From NCBI GenBank assembly GCA_029448655.1, contig JACCLO010000004.1, positions 2,356,001 through 2,420,000 on the forward strand: a stretch of 64,000 bases of DNA. Reading direction: 5' to 3'. Shown here one piece after another: positions 10,096 to 22,490 of the stretch (position 1 is the first letter of the stretch; each line of letters starts with the position of its first letter). The notes under the pieces are model-generated. The model worked only from the letters and a program-made list of their open reading frames with translations, ran no database searches and was not told the DNA's origin. A program made the position numbers and the translations under genes. The DNA comes from Wolfiporia cocos (taxonomy: Eukaryota; Basidiomycota; Agaricomycetes; Polyporales; Phaeolaceae).

Positions 10096-13000
10096 TCAAT
10101 GGCGATTACGTATCCTCTTCTCAGATTCGCGACAGGACCGGCTGGCATGCTCAATGGCCTGCATCCAGACCTGACAGTCTCGAGCAGACGTCGCCCGCAG
10201 CGCGATGGTGTCTCCACCGCGAGGATACGCCTTCGCAACTTGGAAAGTGAGATCGTCTGGGAGTTCGTCAGACGTCAGTGGGAGCAACGTATTGAATAGG
10301 AGCGACTTACCTCTGTGACCTGGCACCTCCTTAACTTGCACTTCTGCAAGCGGTAACGGCTGCCATTCGGCAAACGTCAAGTTACGATAATCGTACCGAG
10401 CTCATTGCCACATACCATGCGATACAAGGTTTTGGCTGCGTCATCGGTTAACACAAGGATATCGCTGCAGAGGAACGCGCGGAGCTTGCGCCCGCTCTTC
10501 GCCTTAGTGAGAATACCCTCCTTGAGCAGCTTCCTCGGGCCCATATAGCGCGTGGGAGCAGTCAGATCTAGCCGTCTTTAGAAGCCCGTCAGCTAGGAGT
10601 AGAAAAGAGGTATGATGTGAGCTTACCCCTGCCCGATCCAGAGGTCCTGTGAAATTGCCCTCAGCCTTTCTCTGCCCTCTTGTTCCCGTATGGTTTCATT
10701 GATGTGCTCCAGGATCTTCTCCGCAATCTCTTGGGAGTGTCTTATCAATTTGCAATCATCAGTCGGCTCAGTATAATGCACAATCTGCGCTTCGTGGTCA
10801 GTCTCCAATACATCGACCACGGTGCTTACAGACCTGGCGGATGAGCAGTGGATAGCGGGTGATTCGTTGCACTGGTGGGCCAATGATTTTAGTAGTCACG
10901 GGACAGTTCGGAGGCCACTCACTGGGAACGAGAAGATAGCTCGAAAGGTCTAGGTTGCGCGCCGCAGGGTCATCCCGGAGGTGCTATCACGCCACATATC
11001 AGCCAGCGTCGATTGCACGGGAACCTGAGCGCACCTGCAAGCAGGAGGCGATCTCAGGACTGGATTCACGCAGCGATTGCAGGACCTTGATCGCCGTCCC
11101 CTGGTTCACGCAGTATTCCTGTAGCAATGTCGGCCATCGCTTTTCTTCCGGACGAGACCACTGCACCTACCACATAGACGCCCATTTCGGGCATGTTCTG
11201 CCTGAGAAGGTCACCAATGCGATCAACGTACAACCTGCATTCCTTCTGTCTCTGCTCCAAAGAACTCAGGAATGTCTGAACGAGATATAAGCGACGAAGG
11301 CTGAGGGGACAGCGCGAAATACACTTGCTGTATTCATGAGAAGAATGTCCTCGACGTTGGCGAAAATCACTTTCATGGCTCTCTCGTCGAGCAGAGGCAT
11401 GAGCTTGGCATAGAAATGCTGTATAAACGTAAGAATTCGATTCGACGGTCGACTATTGCAAGACATTACCTCGACGATGAGCTGTAGATCTCTGACATAG
11501 GCAGCTTCGGTTGTGATAAGCTCAAAAATAGCCTACGGTCGCGACTCAGCGTGCAGCGTCGACAATCTGAGGAGACGAGCCTGCGTACCTCTTGCCGACG
11601 ACGTTCTTTGATCGGTATCTCTTCCAGGGCAGATTTATCTACGAGGCTGGCCCATGACTGCCGCACGGTCAATTGCAACATCGTCATGGATCCAGGGCAG
11701 GCGCATACGTACCGAGCCGAACGTGCTCTCGCCCTCAATTTCGGGCGTAGTGGCGTCCTTTGACAGGATAGGCCCCGAGATCGTGGGCATCACACGCGTC
11801 TCCCCGTCATTCGCCGGCGTCTTCCGTCCGAACAGGCTGAAGAAGTGCAGCGTCGAGCGACCCTCGAGCTCCGTCGACGTGCTCCGCGACATCGACGCCG
11901 GCGCCGTCGGGCTCGGCACCGATGCGCTGCTGTCTATCGACATCATCGAGAGGCGGTTCATGTCGGGGTGCATCTGCCTGAACGCCTCATAGCGCTCGAA
12001 CGCGTCGTCGAGGCGGAGCGAGTCGTTCTCTTCTGGCTCTGGGAGGCTGGGCAGCTCCTTGCCTGGAGAGACCGACAACCGTTCTGGCACAGCAGGCGGT
12101 GGGCGTCGTTTGCGATGGCTTCGGTTCCGCACAGGCCTCGGTGGCGGCGTCTTATCGGACTTGATAATGAGACCTGCTGCTTCCAAAACACGTTGACGCT
12201 CCAGGGCCCGCGCTTCTCGCTCTGCTTTGCGTGCCTCCTCGTCGAGCTCTTCATCGCTATCATCCGACTCAGATTCTGAAAACGACATGTAATCGGAGTC
12301 AGTATCAGTATCAGTGTCAGCATCCTTATCCTCCGACTTGTGACTTCGATCGTGCGAATCTGCCTGCTTCTGCACACCGTCTGTTCTGGGCGAGATCGTC
12401 GCTGGAGCATCGAGAGTTGGCTTGGCGATAGTGTTGTGCACTGATGAATGGAAGTGTGAATCGTTCATTTTCCAAATGCAAACGAGAATGTACATGTAAG
12501 AAAAAAGTATTACTTTAGCCTGACAGCAAGTAAACGAGCGAATGCAATTAGGACGGACTGATATACTAACCCTCAACAACTTCGAGGTATCCTGCGGGGA
12601 CGATGAACACTACTCCACCTTGCTCGGCCTTCCACCAGTCGGCCTCGCTACGATCCACAATGGCCAGTTCATCGCCTTCTGAGAATGGTAGTTCTTCGGG
12701 ACTGTTGCCAGTGTAGGAGTACAACGCCTTGGCTTTGACTTCAGTGGGTTCAGGATCAGATGGAGACTCGCAAGCTAGAGAAGGAAAGCGCACCTTGCTC
12801 GACTTTCTCCACATACGTCCCCGGGAAGAAGCCGGACTTTCCGTCTCGGACCAGAGCTCCGTACCACCATTCGCCGCCCGTTTTGGAAGGATGTGCTGTT
12901 AGTATGAGGTTCTCTGCAAAGGCTTCGATGATTGATCAATGAATGAGCCAGACATTGCCAACAGGGTACTCATCATATCACTCACAAAGATCTTCAGCTC

Positions 13001-16000
13001 TTTGGCCTTCATAGGCATATAGGGAGCGAACGCGATATTCTAAACCACGATGAGAGGGGATCAAAAGCATCAGCAAATAAAGTCCATACCAATCGACTTG
13101 TCAACATCGGACATGGGGCCGCTCTCCTCTGCAGAGTCAACCTGGATCTCGGGGACGAGGGGCTCTTCCTCCTCCAGCATCGACGGCATGCGCTCCATGT
13201 TGACCGCACCGCCATCAGCAGCCATCCCTGCATACCAATCGACGGAGTCCCTGTTGCTCGACCTCGAGGGCTCCTGGCCCAACACGGGGAGCTGCAGCGA
13301 ATCAGGGATCGGGTCCAGCGGCGCGGGTGGCGACGGGGCTCTCGGTGCAGCGTTGATGTGCTCTGGGGGAGCCGTGTCACCCAGCACCTTGCCAGACACC
13401 GGCGCAGCGCTGCGGTCGTTGGTCTGTGCTTTCCTGAGGCGAGCACCGGCCTGGATCGCACTGAGCAGCGCGCCGCGATCGCCAGTCGGCGCTGGCGCCG
13501 CGATAGCAGCAGGCGGAGGCGGCGGCGGGGCAGCAGGGACACCGCCGTCCATCATGGGCGGGGCAGGCGGGGGCGGCGGGGGCGGTGGCGGCGGGGCACC
13601 AGATGGAGAAACGGGCGACTGCACCGCGGGCTTGGGCGACTGCGCTGCGGCCGACTGGGGGCGCGAGGGCGGCAGGATGCTGCCAAAGAGCTGCTGCGCC
13701 AGCTTGTTGCGCGTGTCGCGCGACGAGTCGATCTCGTCGTCGCTGCTGTCGTCGTCGTCCTTCTCCTGGATGTCGTCCCATTCCTCGTCGCTCTCATTGG
13801 GTACAGTGTTGTATTGGGCTTTGATGGCTGGGGGTGCGGGACTCTTCGACGGCGGAGGCGCGGCAGGTGCCACCGAAGGGGCAGGTGGCGGCGGTGGCGC
13901 GACAGGTGGTGCAGCGGGCGGGGATACAGCGGTGTTCTTGAAGAATGGATTCGTGCTGCCGCCCGCCGCAGGAGGTGAAGGCGCAGCGCCTGGACTCTCC
14001 TTTAGCAGCTTGCTGAAGGGGTTGGTCGGAGACATGATCACAGATGGAGGCGGGCTGGCCACTGGCGGCGGTGGCGGCGGTGGCGGCGGGGCAGTAGTAG
14101 CACTCAGGACTTCCGCTGCCGGCGGTGGCGGTGGCGGAGGTGTAGGAACTACTACTGGAGGAGAAGCAGGTGTGACCGCAGGGGAAGCGGATACCATCGC
14201 CTTTTTCTTCTCCGACTGGAGGCGATACTCTTCGTCAGCACGTCTCGCCTCCTCTTCCGCCTGCTCGAGCTGCCGCAGGCGCGCCAGCCGCTCGCGCTGT
14301 TTGCGCACTGCCTCTTCCCGTTGCCGGAGAGCCTCCTCCTCAGGGTCAACCTCGGGAGCTGCGGGTGCAGACGGTGGTGGGGCAGGGGCGGGCGGCGGCG
14401 GCGTAGGTGCAGGAGGAGTCGCACGAGGAGCGGGTGCGCGGGGGGCAGGCCCTTTCCTAGGCGGTGGAGGAGCTGGAGCCCTCGGCTTTGGCGGTGGCGG
14501 CGTGGGCTTCGGCGTGGGCACCTGTGCAGCAGGCGGCGGAGGGGGAGCGGGCGACCCCTTACCCTCCTTCAATGCCTTCTCATTCTCCAGCCTCTCCCTG
14601 CGCAGCTTCTCCCGCTCCTCAGCGTCCTTCTCCGCCTGCCGTGCCCGTTCTTCGGCCTCCTTCCGCTCGCGTTCCAGTCTGTCCTCAACGCTCGTGTCCA
14701 GCTTGGGGGACGAAGACCCAGAGCCGACTACGCCCAGGGCCGCCATCCGCTCCTGCATACGCCGCTGCGCCTCGGCACGGATGAACGCCTGTCTCTCCTC
14801 AGGAGTCATGTTCTTCGTGTTGGGTGCGGGCGACTTTGATGGCGTTGGTGCCGGCGGCGGCGGTTTGCTGATCGAGCTAGCAGGCGGTGCTGATGGCGGT
14901 GCCGGAGGGGGCGACCGCGCTGCGGGCGGGCTGCGTGGACGGTCATAATCCTTATCATAGTCCCGATCCCTGTTGTAGTCCCTGTCCCGATTCCTTGAGT
15001 ACGGCCTGTCCCTATCAAAGTCGCGGTCGCGCTCGTCCCGGTCATACGACCGCCGCCGGTAGTCCCTATCGCGGTCATCGTCATAGCGCGACGAGTAGCG
15101 GTCGTCCCGATCGTCGTACCGCCCAAAACGCTCGTTGCGCCGGTCGCGTTCGCGCGCCCACTCGCGCTTCTCCCGCGCACGCCGCTCCTCGCGGTCCTTG
15201 ATCTTCCGCTCGACCTCCGGAATGCGCTCGTGCATCAGCTTCAGCAGCTCGCGCTCGAGCCGGCGCCGCTCCTCGTCCTTCGCACCGCTGCGCGGGCCGC
15301 GAGAGACGTAGTCCAGGTCGTCCTTGACGCGGTTCACCCGGTAGCGCAGGTCGGACATCTCCCGCTCGAGCGCCTCGTCCTCCGCAGTGCGTGACGCGTT
15401 CTCCTCTGCGGTGCGGTCGAGCATCTTGGCAGTGTTCTCCAGCTGACGCTTCATGTCATCCAGGTCTGCTACGGGGTTCTCGTTTTCGCTTGTCGTCCGC
15501 ACTGCGCTTCTGTCTACATGTCGTGAACGCGGCTGGTAGAACCCACCAGGCGGACTCTCGTCGGTGTATTTGTACACAGTCGCATCCTGTCGACCACCAG
15601 CGCCCGGCGCAGATGAGCTATTGAATGACCGTTCCTTGAGCTTGGAGACCGGAGCGTCAAGACCTGAGGGCGAACGAGCACGAGTGTCATTCTTGAGGAT
15701 GTCCTTCAGCAGGTTCACGGACGTGTCGAGGTCCCTGTGTGATGGTGGCACCAGTTCCTGCGGAAGCTCGTCGGGAATCTCGTTACCGTTCAGACCTGCA
15801 TAATGATTTAGACTCGAGAAACAGCCTTCATGTATGTCACGTACGTCGATAGATCAAACCCATGGCGACGTGGAACTCTGCCAGATTCAGCTTGCCACGG
15901 TTGTCCCCGTCAGCGAGTGCCCTGGATCTCGGTCAGTAGCGATCATAGAATCCAATTCACCTGTCGCACCAAATCTTCGCAAGGTCATTCTTGTCCAACC

Positions 16001-16754
16001 CGCTCTGGCCGAACACCTCCAGAGCAGTCTGCCCGTCGATGAACCCTGTACCACGAACATCCCAAGCACGGAAGATCTGGTCATAGTTCTTCTTCTCGGC
16101 CTTGGACAAAGCCCACGGCACCTTGGGAGTAGCGCCTCCGCGCTGCGCCTGGTTGTGCTGCTGGAATGACTGCTGGAGTGACATGCCGCCCTGTTGCTGT
16201 AGCTGCGGGGCGCCCGCGGGATTGTACGGCATGGAGGGGTTTGCAGGCATGAACGTGTTCGACATCATAGATAGGCGTGGGTCGACCCAGCCCGTGGCCT
16301 GCGGCGCGAGCGGGCGCATCCCGCCAGCGCCAACGAACCCGGTCGGCTGCGCCGTCAACGGCGGCGCCGACATCAGGCGATTCGGTTGGTTGAGTTGCTG
16401 CTGCTGCATCCCCAGCATGCCGGTGGGCTGCGCGTTCTGCTGTTGGAACTGCGACGGTATTGGCGGCACTGGCGGCGGTGGGGCGCGTTGCTGGAAGTTG
16501 CTGCCACCGCCGACAAAGCCGGTTTGCTGCGGGAGCAGGCCCGTCTGCTGGGGCACGAACCCGGTCTGCTGAGGCTGCTGGAAGCCTGAGCCTCCCGGGA
16601 AACCTGTGGGCTGAGGTTGTTGGAATCCTGGTCGCTGCGCTGGAAACCCTGTCGGCTGCGGCGCAATGCCGCTACCTTGGAATCCCTGCTGGAATTGCTG
16701 AGGGTTGTAGCCCGTCTGCATGGGGTACTGGTACCCCTGCCCCCACTGCGCCAT
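10096..16754 (-). CDS. CIN1: Intersectin/Pan1-like endocytic scaffold with RhoGEF module
   Basis: Large multi-exon gene, product roughly 1,900-2,000 residues. Order of parts: Gln/Pro-rich N-terminus with repeated QxTG motifs; one EH domain (from SKAEKKNYDQIFRAW through an intron 15922-15969 to ALADGDNRGKLNLAEFHVAMG); coiled coil and a long Arg/Asp/Tyr-rich charged region; Pro-rich tracts; a WH2-like actin-binding motif (ALLSAIQAGARLRK, near 13470); two SH3 domains (YRVRSLYAYEG, about 13040-12780, and KALYSYTGNSPEELPF, about 12735-12568); a linker with an acidic Ser/Asp/Glu stretch; a DH domain (QEAIFELITTEAAYVRDL, PVQRITRYPLLIRQ, spread over many small exons, 11700-10630); and a PH domain ending at 10096. 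This matches intersectin and the Cryptococcus Cin1 protein, which link clathrin endocytosis, actin assembly and Cdc42 activation. The start ATG at 16754 opens MAQWGQGYQYPM. Only one EH domain is seen. Confidence 0.9.
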
Positions 16755-17906
16755 GGTGGCGAATGCAAGGGAATGTCGTGAAGGCGGTGGTCGTTGTCGG
16801 GGTCGATGGTCAAGTCGCTTCGCACGCGTCTCCGACAGCCTAGAGCTGTATGTCATACATAGACGCCCATCAAGTAGGCGGTAAGTTTACGCACTACCCG
16901 AGTACGCGCTCATACAACATCGCAGAGAAACGGCATAGCATTCGTGGTACATGTATATACAGGAAGGTGCTGTGCACTGAGTCAAAGACAGGTACTCTAC
17001 CTGTACAGCCATCCAACGCGGAACTGGTGGATGATGAGGTCAGTACAAGCTCATAACACACAGGACGAAGACAGCTCAGAGAACCGCGTCTCGACAAACG
17101 CAACCGCCTGACGGCGGAGCTCTCAGACGGCACTTCCTAATTGCATTCGGTTGGGGATCATCCCATGCAGCGATAAAGCATGCAATTCATTCATGATGAG
17201 CAGTACACTCACTTTACAAGACATGAGGAGCTACTCTACGCGAAGTTTACCCCTCGAGAATCGACGCAACGACAGAGCTATACCTGAATAGAAGGGTGAT
17301 TAGCATCAAGTTCGGCATCGCGATCTCAAAAGGATTAAGAAATCAGAGGTGCAGTGTTTGGCTGTATGCTCTGCCTTCTCGTCAAAGCTCGAAGCTACGA
17401 CTGGGGCGGCAGAAAAATCATCACTCTGTGATGAATGAAATATACACTCACCATTCAGAGAGTACGAAGACTACCATGCGAGGAGGAGAGCAAAGAACAT
17501 GGCAGGAGTGAAGGAGGAAAGACGCGACAAGCGCAAAATTTATAGCGTGTGGCTGCTTTGATCACGTGATGCAACATATTCGACTGTTAATGCCGCCGGG
17601 CGTCTACCGCATTCATGCCTCGGAACTGCGACACGGACAGTCCTTGCTACACGCACAATCAAAATATCTGCTGTGTTCAAATTTACTGCTGTATCAGCGA
17701 CTGAAATCTACCAGAGTGAAAAAGCTTCGAACCACACTCTGGAAACCATACAAATTGTCCTGCTCCCAGACACTGCAATAGAACAGACATCCTGCTAATT
17801 GTCTGCAAACGCAGTATATTCACTGAAGCTCCTCCACTGACCTTGTACGTATCTTCCCCCGCTCGAATGTACAGATACATTACGCCGCATTAGGTTACAC
17901 TCAGAG
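16755..17906. other. Divergent intergenic region, intersectin-like gene and CDC73
   Basis: About 1.15 kb between the starts of the leftward intersectin-like gene and the rightward CDC73. Short ORFs only. The intersectin-side 300 bp is the likely promoter and leader; nothing else was recognised. Confidence 0.5.
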
Positions 17907-19577
17907 ATGAGCGCGTTGACGGATGCTCTCCTCGCCTTACGCCAGGCTATCAAGTCTCGCACATCTATCACCTACACCAAGGACGCAGAGCCGGAGACCT
18001 CCCTGTCGTCTGCCACCCACCTTGTCCTGTCACCATCTCTCTCCCTACCAAAGTCCACCCCGACGCGACTGCGTAAACCCGGCTCCTCGTCCACAGACCC
18101 CTCCTCACATCCCACAGACTTCTTCCCACTCGAAGCCGTATTCATCGCATGGCTCTTCCGCGAATCTCTCGGCGCAGAATACATGCGCCAGGCACGAGAG
18201 AACGGACTTGCCGTCGGGTTCGTGAGCGTGACGGAGCGGAAGAACGTAGTCGACTGGTTGGAGGGACGGGTGAATGACCTCGACAACATCGTCCCACTAG
18301 CATGTGAGTACCATCGGACTTCGACGCCGAGCCTTAACAGAACGGTGCTTGTAGCAGAATCCACAACGCCACCGGGTACACCTCCCCAACTGAGGCAAAA
18401 CGCAGGACTCCCGTCTACGCGCGTCGCGTCGCAGAGCGCAGATCTGTCCAGCCCATCGAAGCGCCGCTATGTCGCAGACTCCACAGATATTGAAATTGTC
18501 AAGAAGATTCGGCAAAGCGAGGTGGAGCTGCAAGACCGGAATACAGTACTGCGGGGGACTAAACCAAACGTAGGCCGCGATGTATTTCATTCTGTGGCGA
18601 AGTCATTGATCACCCTGCGCGTAGAACTTCTCGGCTGTCAAAAACACATACGCTGAGAAGCTCAAGAAATTGAAGGAGGTAAGCAAGAACGGCGGCGCGG
18701 CTGCAGCGGCCACGCAGGCACCTGGTACGTGAATCTGGTGCAGCGTCCAGCTAGGTATTCATCTGCATCTTCCTAATCTAGACCCAAAACTACAAGCACG
18801 CAAGCCGAGTGCGTCCTCAAAAGCACGGGTGCTGACCATCCGTTCGCTCATACATCCGTTCTACAGAGAATTTATACCCCATCATCATGATCTCCTCTTC
18901 CCCCACCGCGCTCATCACTATGCACAACGTCAAGCGGTTCTTGCAAGAGGCCGTCTTCGAGCCTTCACAAGACGCCCGTGCACGCGCCGCTGCAGAGGGT
19001 AACCCGCGCCCCGAGGACCTGATCGCGATCTACCGCAAGCGCACGACGATCGACCCCTCCGGACGCGAGACGGAGATGCACGCACGGTATGTCCCACCTG
19101 CACGCCATTGCAGCTCGGGCGCTCACGCAGGACGGCTGGCAGGTATTTCGTCGTCGACAGCACGGAGGCGCTCGCAAAGTTCGGCGCGGACGCGTGGGAC
19201 CGTGTCGTGTGCGTGATGACGACGGGCCAGGCGTGGCAGTTCAGGCCGTACAAATGGAGTGAGCCGAAGACGCTCTTCCATCATGGTACGTGGCTGTGCA
19301 CAGGATGTACAGCATGGCTAATCGTGCTCACGGCGTGGCAGTGAAAGGCATATACGTATCGTGGGCTAACGATCCGCCAAACCCGAAGATCAAGGACTGG
19401 AACGTCACTGAGCTGAAGGTTTGTCTGCTGCATTGCCTCGGCTCGACTAGGAGCTGACAAACTGGCGCGTAGATTGACCAGCACCGGAGACACGTAGACA
19501 AGTCAGTTGTTGCCCACTTCTGGAAAACGCTGGACACCTGGACGACCACGAACAAGCCGTGGCTGATGCAAGGGTAA
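17907..19577 (+). CDS. CDC73: CDC73, Paf1 complex subunit (parafibromin homologue)
   Basis: The start at 17907 gives MSALTDALLALRQAIKS, typical of fungal Cdc73 N-termini, followed by FFPLEAVFIAWLFRE and a TERKNVVDWLEGR block. Introns at about 18305-18357 (PLA to SESTTPPG) and 18567-18626 (TKPN to NFSAVKNTYAEKLKK) restore frame. The last exons carry the Ras-like C-terminal domain: ISSSPTALITMHNVKRFLQE, HARYFVVDSTEAL, DRVVCVMTTGQAWQFRPYKW, FHHVKGIYVSWANDP, IDQHRRHVDKSVVAHFWKTL, ending at the TAA 19575-19577. Cdc73 binds the RNA polymerase II C-terminal repeat and Spt5 and tethers the Paf1 complex during elongation, in the nucleus. The gene is complete and converges on the IPMK gene with only 180 bp between stops. 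Confidence 0.95.
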
Positions 19578-19757
19578 AGCCCCGCCGCGCCCTGTGCTTT
19601 CATGTATGTATCGCATTGCTCTGTATATCCCATTACAATTGTACGTGTAAGTTTTGGTGCAGTCTAACTGACATTAATCGAGTATCAACTAAGTCTGCTC
19701 TCTTGCAATCGAGACCCGACGATATTACTGTTGCCTTAACGTTTATCACGACGCTGG

Positions 19758-21236
19758 TTATGCAGCTTTAACTTGCTCAATTCTCCCGTCAAGCAAACCG
19801 ATGAATGTCCTGAGCCCGAGTAAAACACCCTCGTCAGGTCCCTCGCCTAAAACCAGCTTCGAATGTGCGAAGTCAATTAGCTTCACGATCGACGGCGGCC
19901 CGATCGGCTTCTTGCCATCCTCTTCGTCTTCTTCCTCCCCACCTTCGTCTTCCTCCCCTTTGTCGTCTTCTTCCTCCTCTTTGTCGTCCTCTTTGTCGTT
20001 GTCTTCCTCCTCTTTGTCGTCTTCCTCCTCTTTGTCGTCTTCCTCCTCCTCTTTGTCATCGTCTTCCTCCCCTTTGTCGTCGTCTTCCTCCCCTTTGTCA
20101 TCGTCTTCTTCCCCTTTGTCGTCGTCTTCCTCCCCTTTGTCGTCGTCTTCCTCCTCTTTATTGTCGTCTTCTTCCTCTTTGTCGTCGTCGTCGTCTTCTC
20201 CGCCTTCCTCCTTCTCCTCCGGATCTTCCTCCTTGCATGCATGCAGTATGCACAATTCTTCGCGCGCACGGTCCCAATCCGCCTCGTATAAAATGAGGAG
20301 GCTCGCTCCCACCATACGCACATCTAACCGAGCCAGCACATCATGAAGTTCCTGGATTTCTAATCGAAGGTCCGACAGCAGCGGTAGTAGGATATCCTTC
20401 GGGAGGCCTGTACCAATCGAGTCGGACGTGGATTCGGCCGGGGTTGCGGACGACGCGAGCGGAAAGAATCGCGCGACGCCTTCTGGGAGCTCTGCAGCCT
20501 TGATGGACTTGCCGTACCCTTTGGGTGTTACTATTGGCTTGTCGGCGACCAGATCGTACACCTAGCAGACAAGCCCAGTGAGCACGACAAGACTATTACT
20601 GCAGACATGCGCACCTGGAACCCAGTAAGCCGGATGCCTGTCTCGCTTGTTGTCGTCTCCCTTGCAGTCTTCTCCATCCGTGCACGTTTTTCCGGGGTAG
20701 CATCCTCGTCGTATAGGACCGTGCCCAGCTTAACGTCCAGTATATTCGGTTTCAGGAAAGTATACGTGAGGTTCTCCAGTACGATGTGCTGTGCAGTATG
20801 CAAGGCGATCCCAATTCCACGTAAGCCCGGGCACACAAACAGCCACAGGATACTTGCTCATTATGAATGCGGCCAACGTCCGTCTGCCATGCATTGCGGC
20901 TTTATGCACCATGAGCAAGCATCCTGTGTCAAGCCTATCAAACTTATCTTTTTCAGCCTCTGGAACGCCTCCCACCGGTTTGATCGCGCCGGGTTCGTTC
21001 AGAGCAACTCCCTCCGAGGCGACCTTTCCCTCTAGTCTTAATGTTCCGTAGAATTTTGGGACGAAGTCTTGTAATATGAGGAGGTGTGGCTCCTGGCTAA
21101 TGCTTGTATAGAACGCGATCTCTTTGGGGAGCGAAGGCTTGACGAGGAGGAAGCCATCCTGAGTGGTCATGACACCTGGGTGTCCACCCACCTGAGCCGC
21201 AAGTGGTACATGGCTCGGCCCAGGCTGACTGGACAT
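19758..21236 (-). CDS. ARG82: Inositol polyphosphate multikinase (Arg82/IPK2 type)
   Basis: The ATG at 21236 opens MSSQPGPSHVPLAAQVGGH and reads through FYGTLRLEG. After an intron (acceptor near 20793) comes VLENLTYTFLKPNILDVKLG, containing the family signature PxxxDxKxG. A further exon holds the substrate and ATP-site segments, including VGASLLILYEAD (family SSLL motif) and KLIDFAHS (the IDFxH-type metal-binding motif), and stops at 19758. Between these two motifs lies an unusually long Asp/Glu/Lys tract of about 110 residues (20225-19920), built from repeats of the type DDDKGEE. Yeast Arg82 also has an acidic stretch here, but shorter. The enzyme converts IP3 to IP4/IP5 and in yeast also supports Mcm1-dependent transcription. 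The donor of the first intron is not settled. Confidence 0.9.
19918..20225 (-). repeat. Acidic coding repeat inside the IPMK gene
   Basis: Imperfect tandem array of 9-21 bp units coding for D/E/K-rich repeats (on the plus strand, variations of TTTGTCGTCGTCTTCCTCC). The best conserved part is at 20050-20150, where an 18-21 bp unit recurs at least four times with few changes. It stays in frame throughout, so it is length-variable coding sequence rather than a disruption. Confidence 0.9.
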
Positions 21237-21613
21237 AGAGCAAGGAGTAGAATGCGAGGTGGTCGTCGACAGTGAGATAGCTACGCGGATCTTCCAGCAC
21301 CACTCGAGTGTTGACCAAAACGTTCCTGCTCAGTCCGTATATCCAGTAGCGTGCAACGGCTGTGTCCATGGCTGTTCCTGCAACAAGTTTGGCTGCAGTA
21401 TTTACTCAATACAAGCATACTGTTCAGATATATGCGGTCCAGGAGCCCGAGAGCCCGCGGATTGCGGTAGCCAGAGGTAATGAGCAAATGCAAGACATGT
21501 TCAGCAGCAGTTGCCTGTTACAGTTGAACGCACAGAGTTCAACGTTCTCAACTACGTATACGGTATACGGTAGATGCCGTCAATAGTTACTGATACTGTA
21601 CTGTACCACCATC
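21237..21613. promoter_or_regulatory. Divergent intergenic region, IPMK and small ORF
   Basis: 377 bp between divergent starts. No ORF with coding character. Presumed promoters for both genes; no motif assigned. Confidence 0.45.
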
Positions 21614-21904
21614 ATGTCTGCTCAGCATGCCCTCAATCATGACGATAACGTCTACCTCGCAGTCACCGTCGCGCCATCCTCGCGCTTCGTCGGCGATCCT
21701 GACGCGCTCGCCGTTCATCCATCACTCACCCATCTCGGGATAGTCGGTCAAATGCGAGACGTCCAGCTACTGAGTGTGCCTCGCGAGAGCTGGCCGCGGC
21801 TCCAAGGTGATGTACTGGCTGCGCTGAATACTCTGGACGGCGTCAAAAGAGTCGATGTACAAGACCCGCCTCGCACTAGGGTGAAACGCGGTGGCGAGCT
21901 CTGA
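21614..21904 (+). CDS. Small conserved-looking protein, unknown function
   Basis: Intronless ORF of 96 codons starting MSAQHALNHDDNVYLAVTV and ending KRGGEL. It shows regular hydrophobic spacing, third-position GC bias like its neighbours, and no signal peptide or membrane segment. The pattern of beta-strand-like segments (LAVTVAP, VQLLSVP) and a helix (VLAALNTLDGVKRVDV) suggests a small ferredoxin-like alpha/beta fold, but this is a guess. I recognise no named family. Confidence 0.6.
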   Translation: MSAQHALNHDDNVYLAVTVAPSSRFVGDPDALAVHPSLTHLGIVGQMRDVQLLSVPRESWPRLQGDVLAALNTLDGVKRVDVQDPPRTRVKRGGEL

Positions 21905-22490
21905 GCGACAAAGAGATCAGATGGAGCCAGTGAGCAAACAATTTGACCTGTTGTCTTCAATGCCTCACGCGCTGGAACTACTTCGAGGTACCGACGCCCT
22001 TGCAGGAGGATACGTCGCCGGAGAGGATAAATCGAAAGAGCGGTTGCCAGAGCCTCATTCCGCCCCCGGTGCCGCAACTTTATGACTCATGCTCACAGCC
22101 ACACTCTCCAGGGCCCGCTGCTTATATGTCGTGGTATATGACATGTCGATGGATTGAATCTCGAGCGGTAGTACTTGATACGTGATGGTGTCTGATGACA
22201 ACCTTGCTGCCCTCATTCATGACCGAGAATCGATGTGTGTTGTCTACAATGTCTCTCAGAGAGGCACCTCAGACTCTGAGCCATAAAGCAGACTGTCAGT
22301 CAGAGAGATATTCTCGCAACGCGTACGGAGCGCGCGCTTTGGATTCGAACGCGCGTGCTTCCGGCATCGCGCCCTATGTCTGCCGGTCACCGACACAGAA
22401 TGACTGCGAGATACCGTCTTGCATACCTACCACCACCACATCCATAGCGCAACCCCTAGACTGGCTTGAACTTAAACCAATTAATAGGCC
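21905..22490. promoter_or_regulatory. Upstream region of OPA3
   Basis: About 590 bp without a supported gene. Contains the 3' region of the small upstream ORF and the presumed OPA3 promoter. No defined site seen. Confidence 0.45.

Noticed and set aside
13050..14948. Very long plus-strand Gly/Ser/Ala-rich ORF (632 codons)
   Set aside because: It is the antisense of the Pro-rich and charged part of the intersectin-like gene; Pro codons (CCN) read as Gly (NGG) on the other strand.
19801..20346. Plus-strand poly-Ser ORF
   Set aside because: Antisense of the acidic repeat in the IPMK gene; the minus frame contains the kinase motifs on both sides of the repeat.
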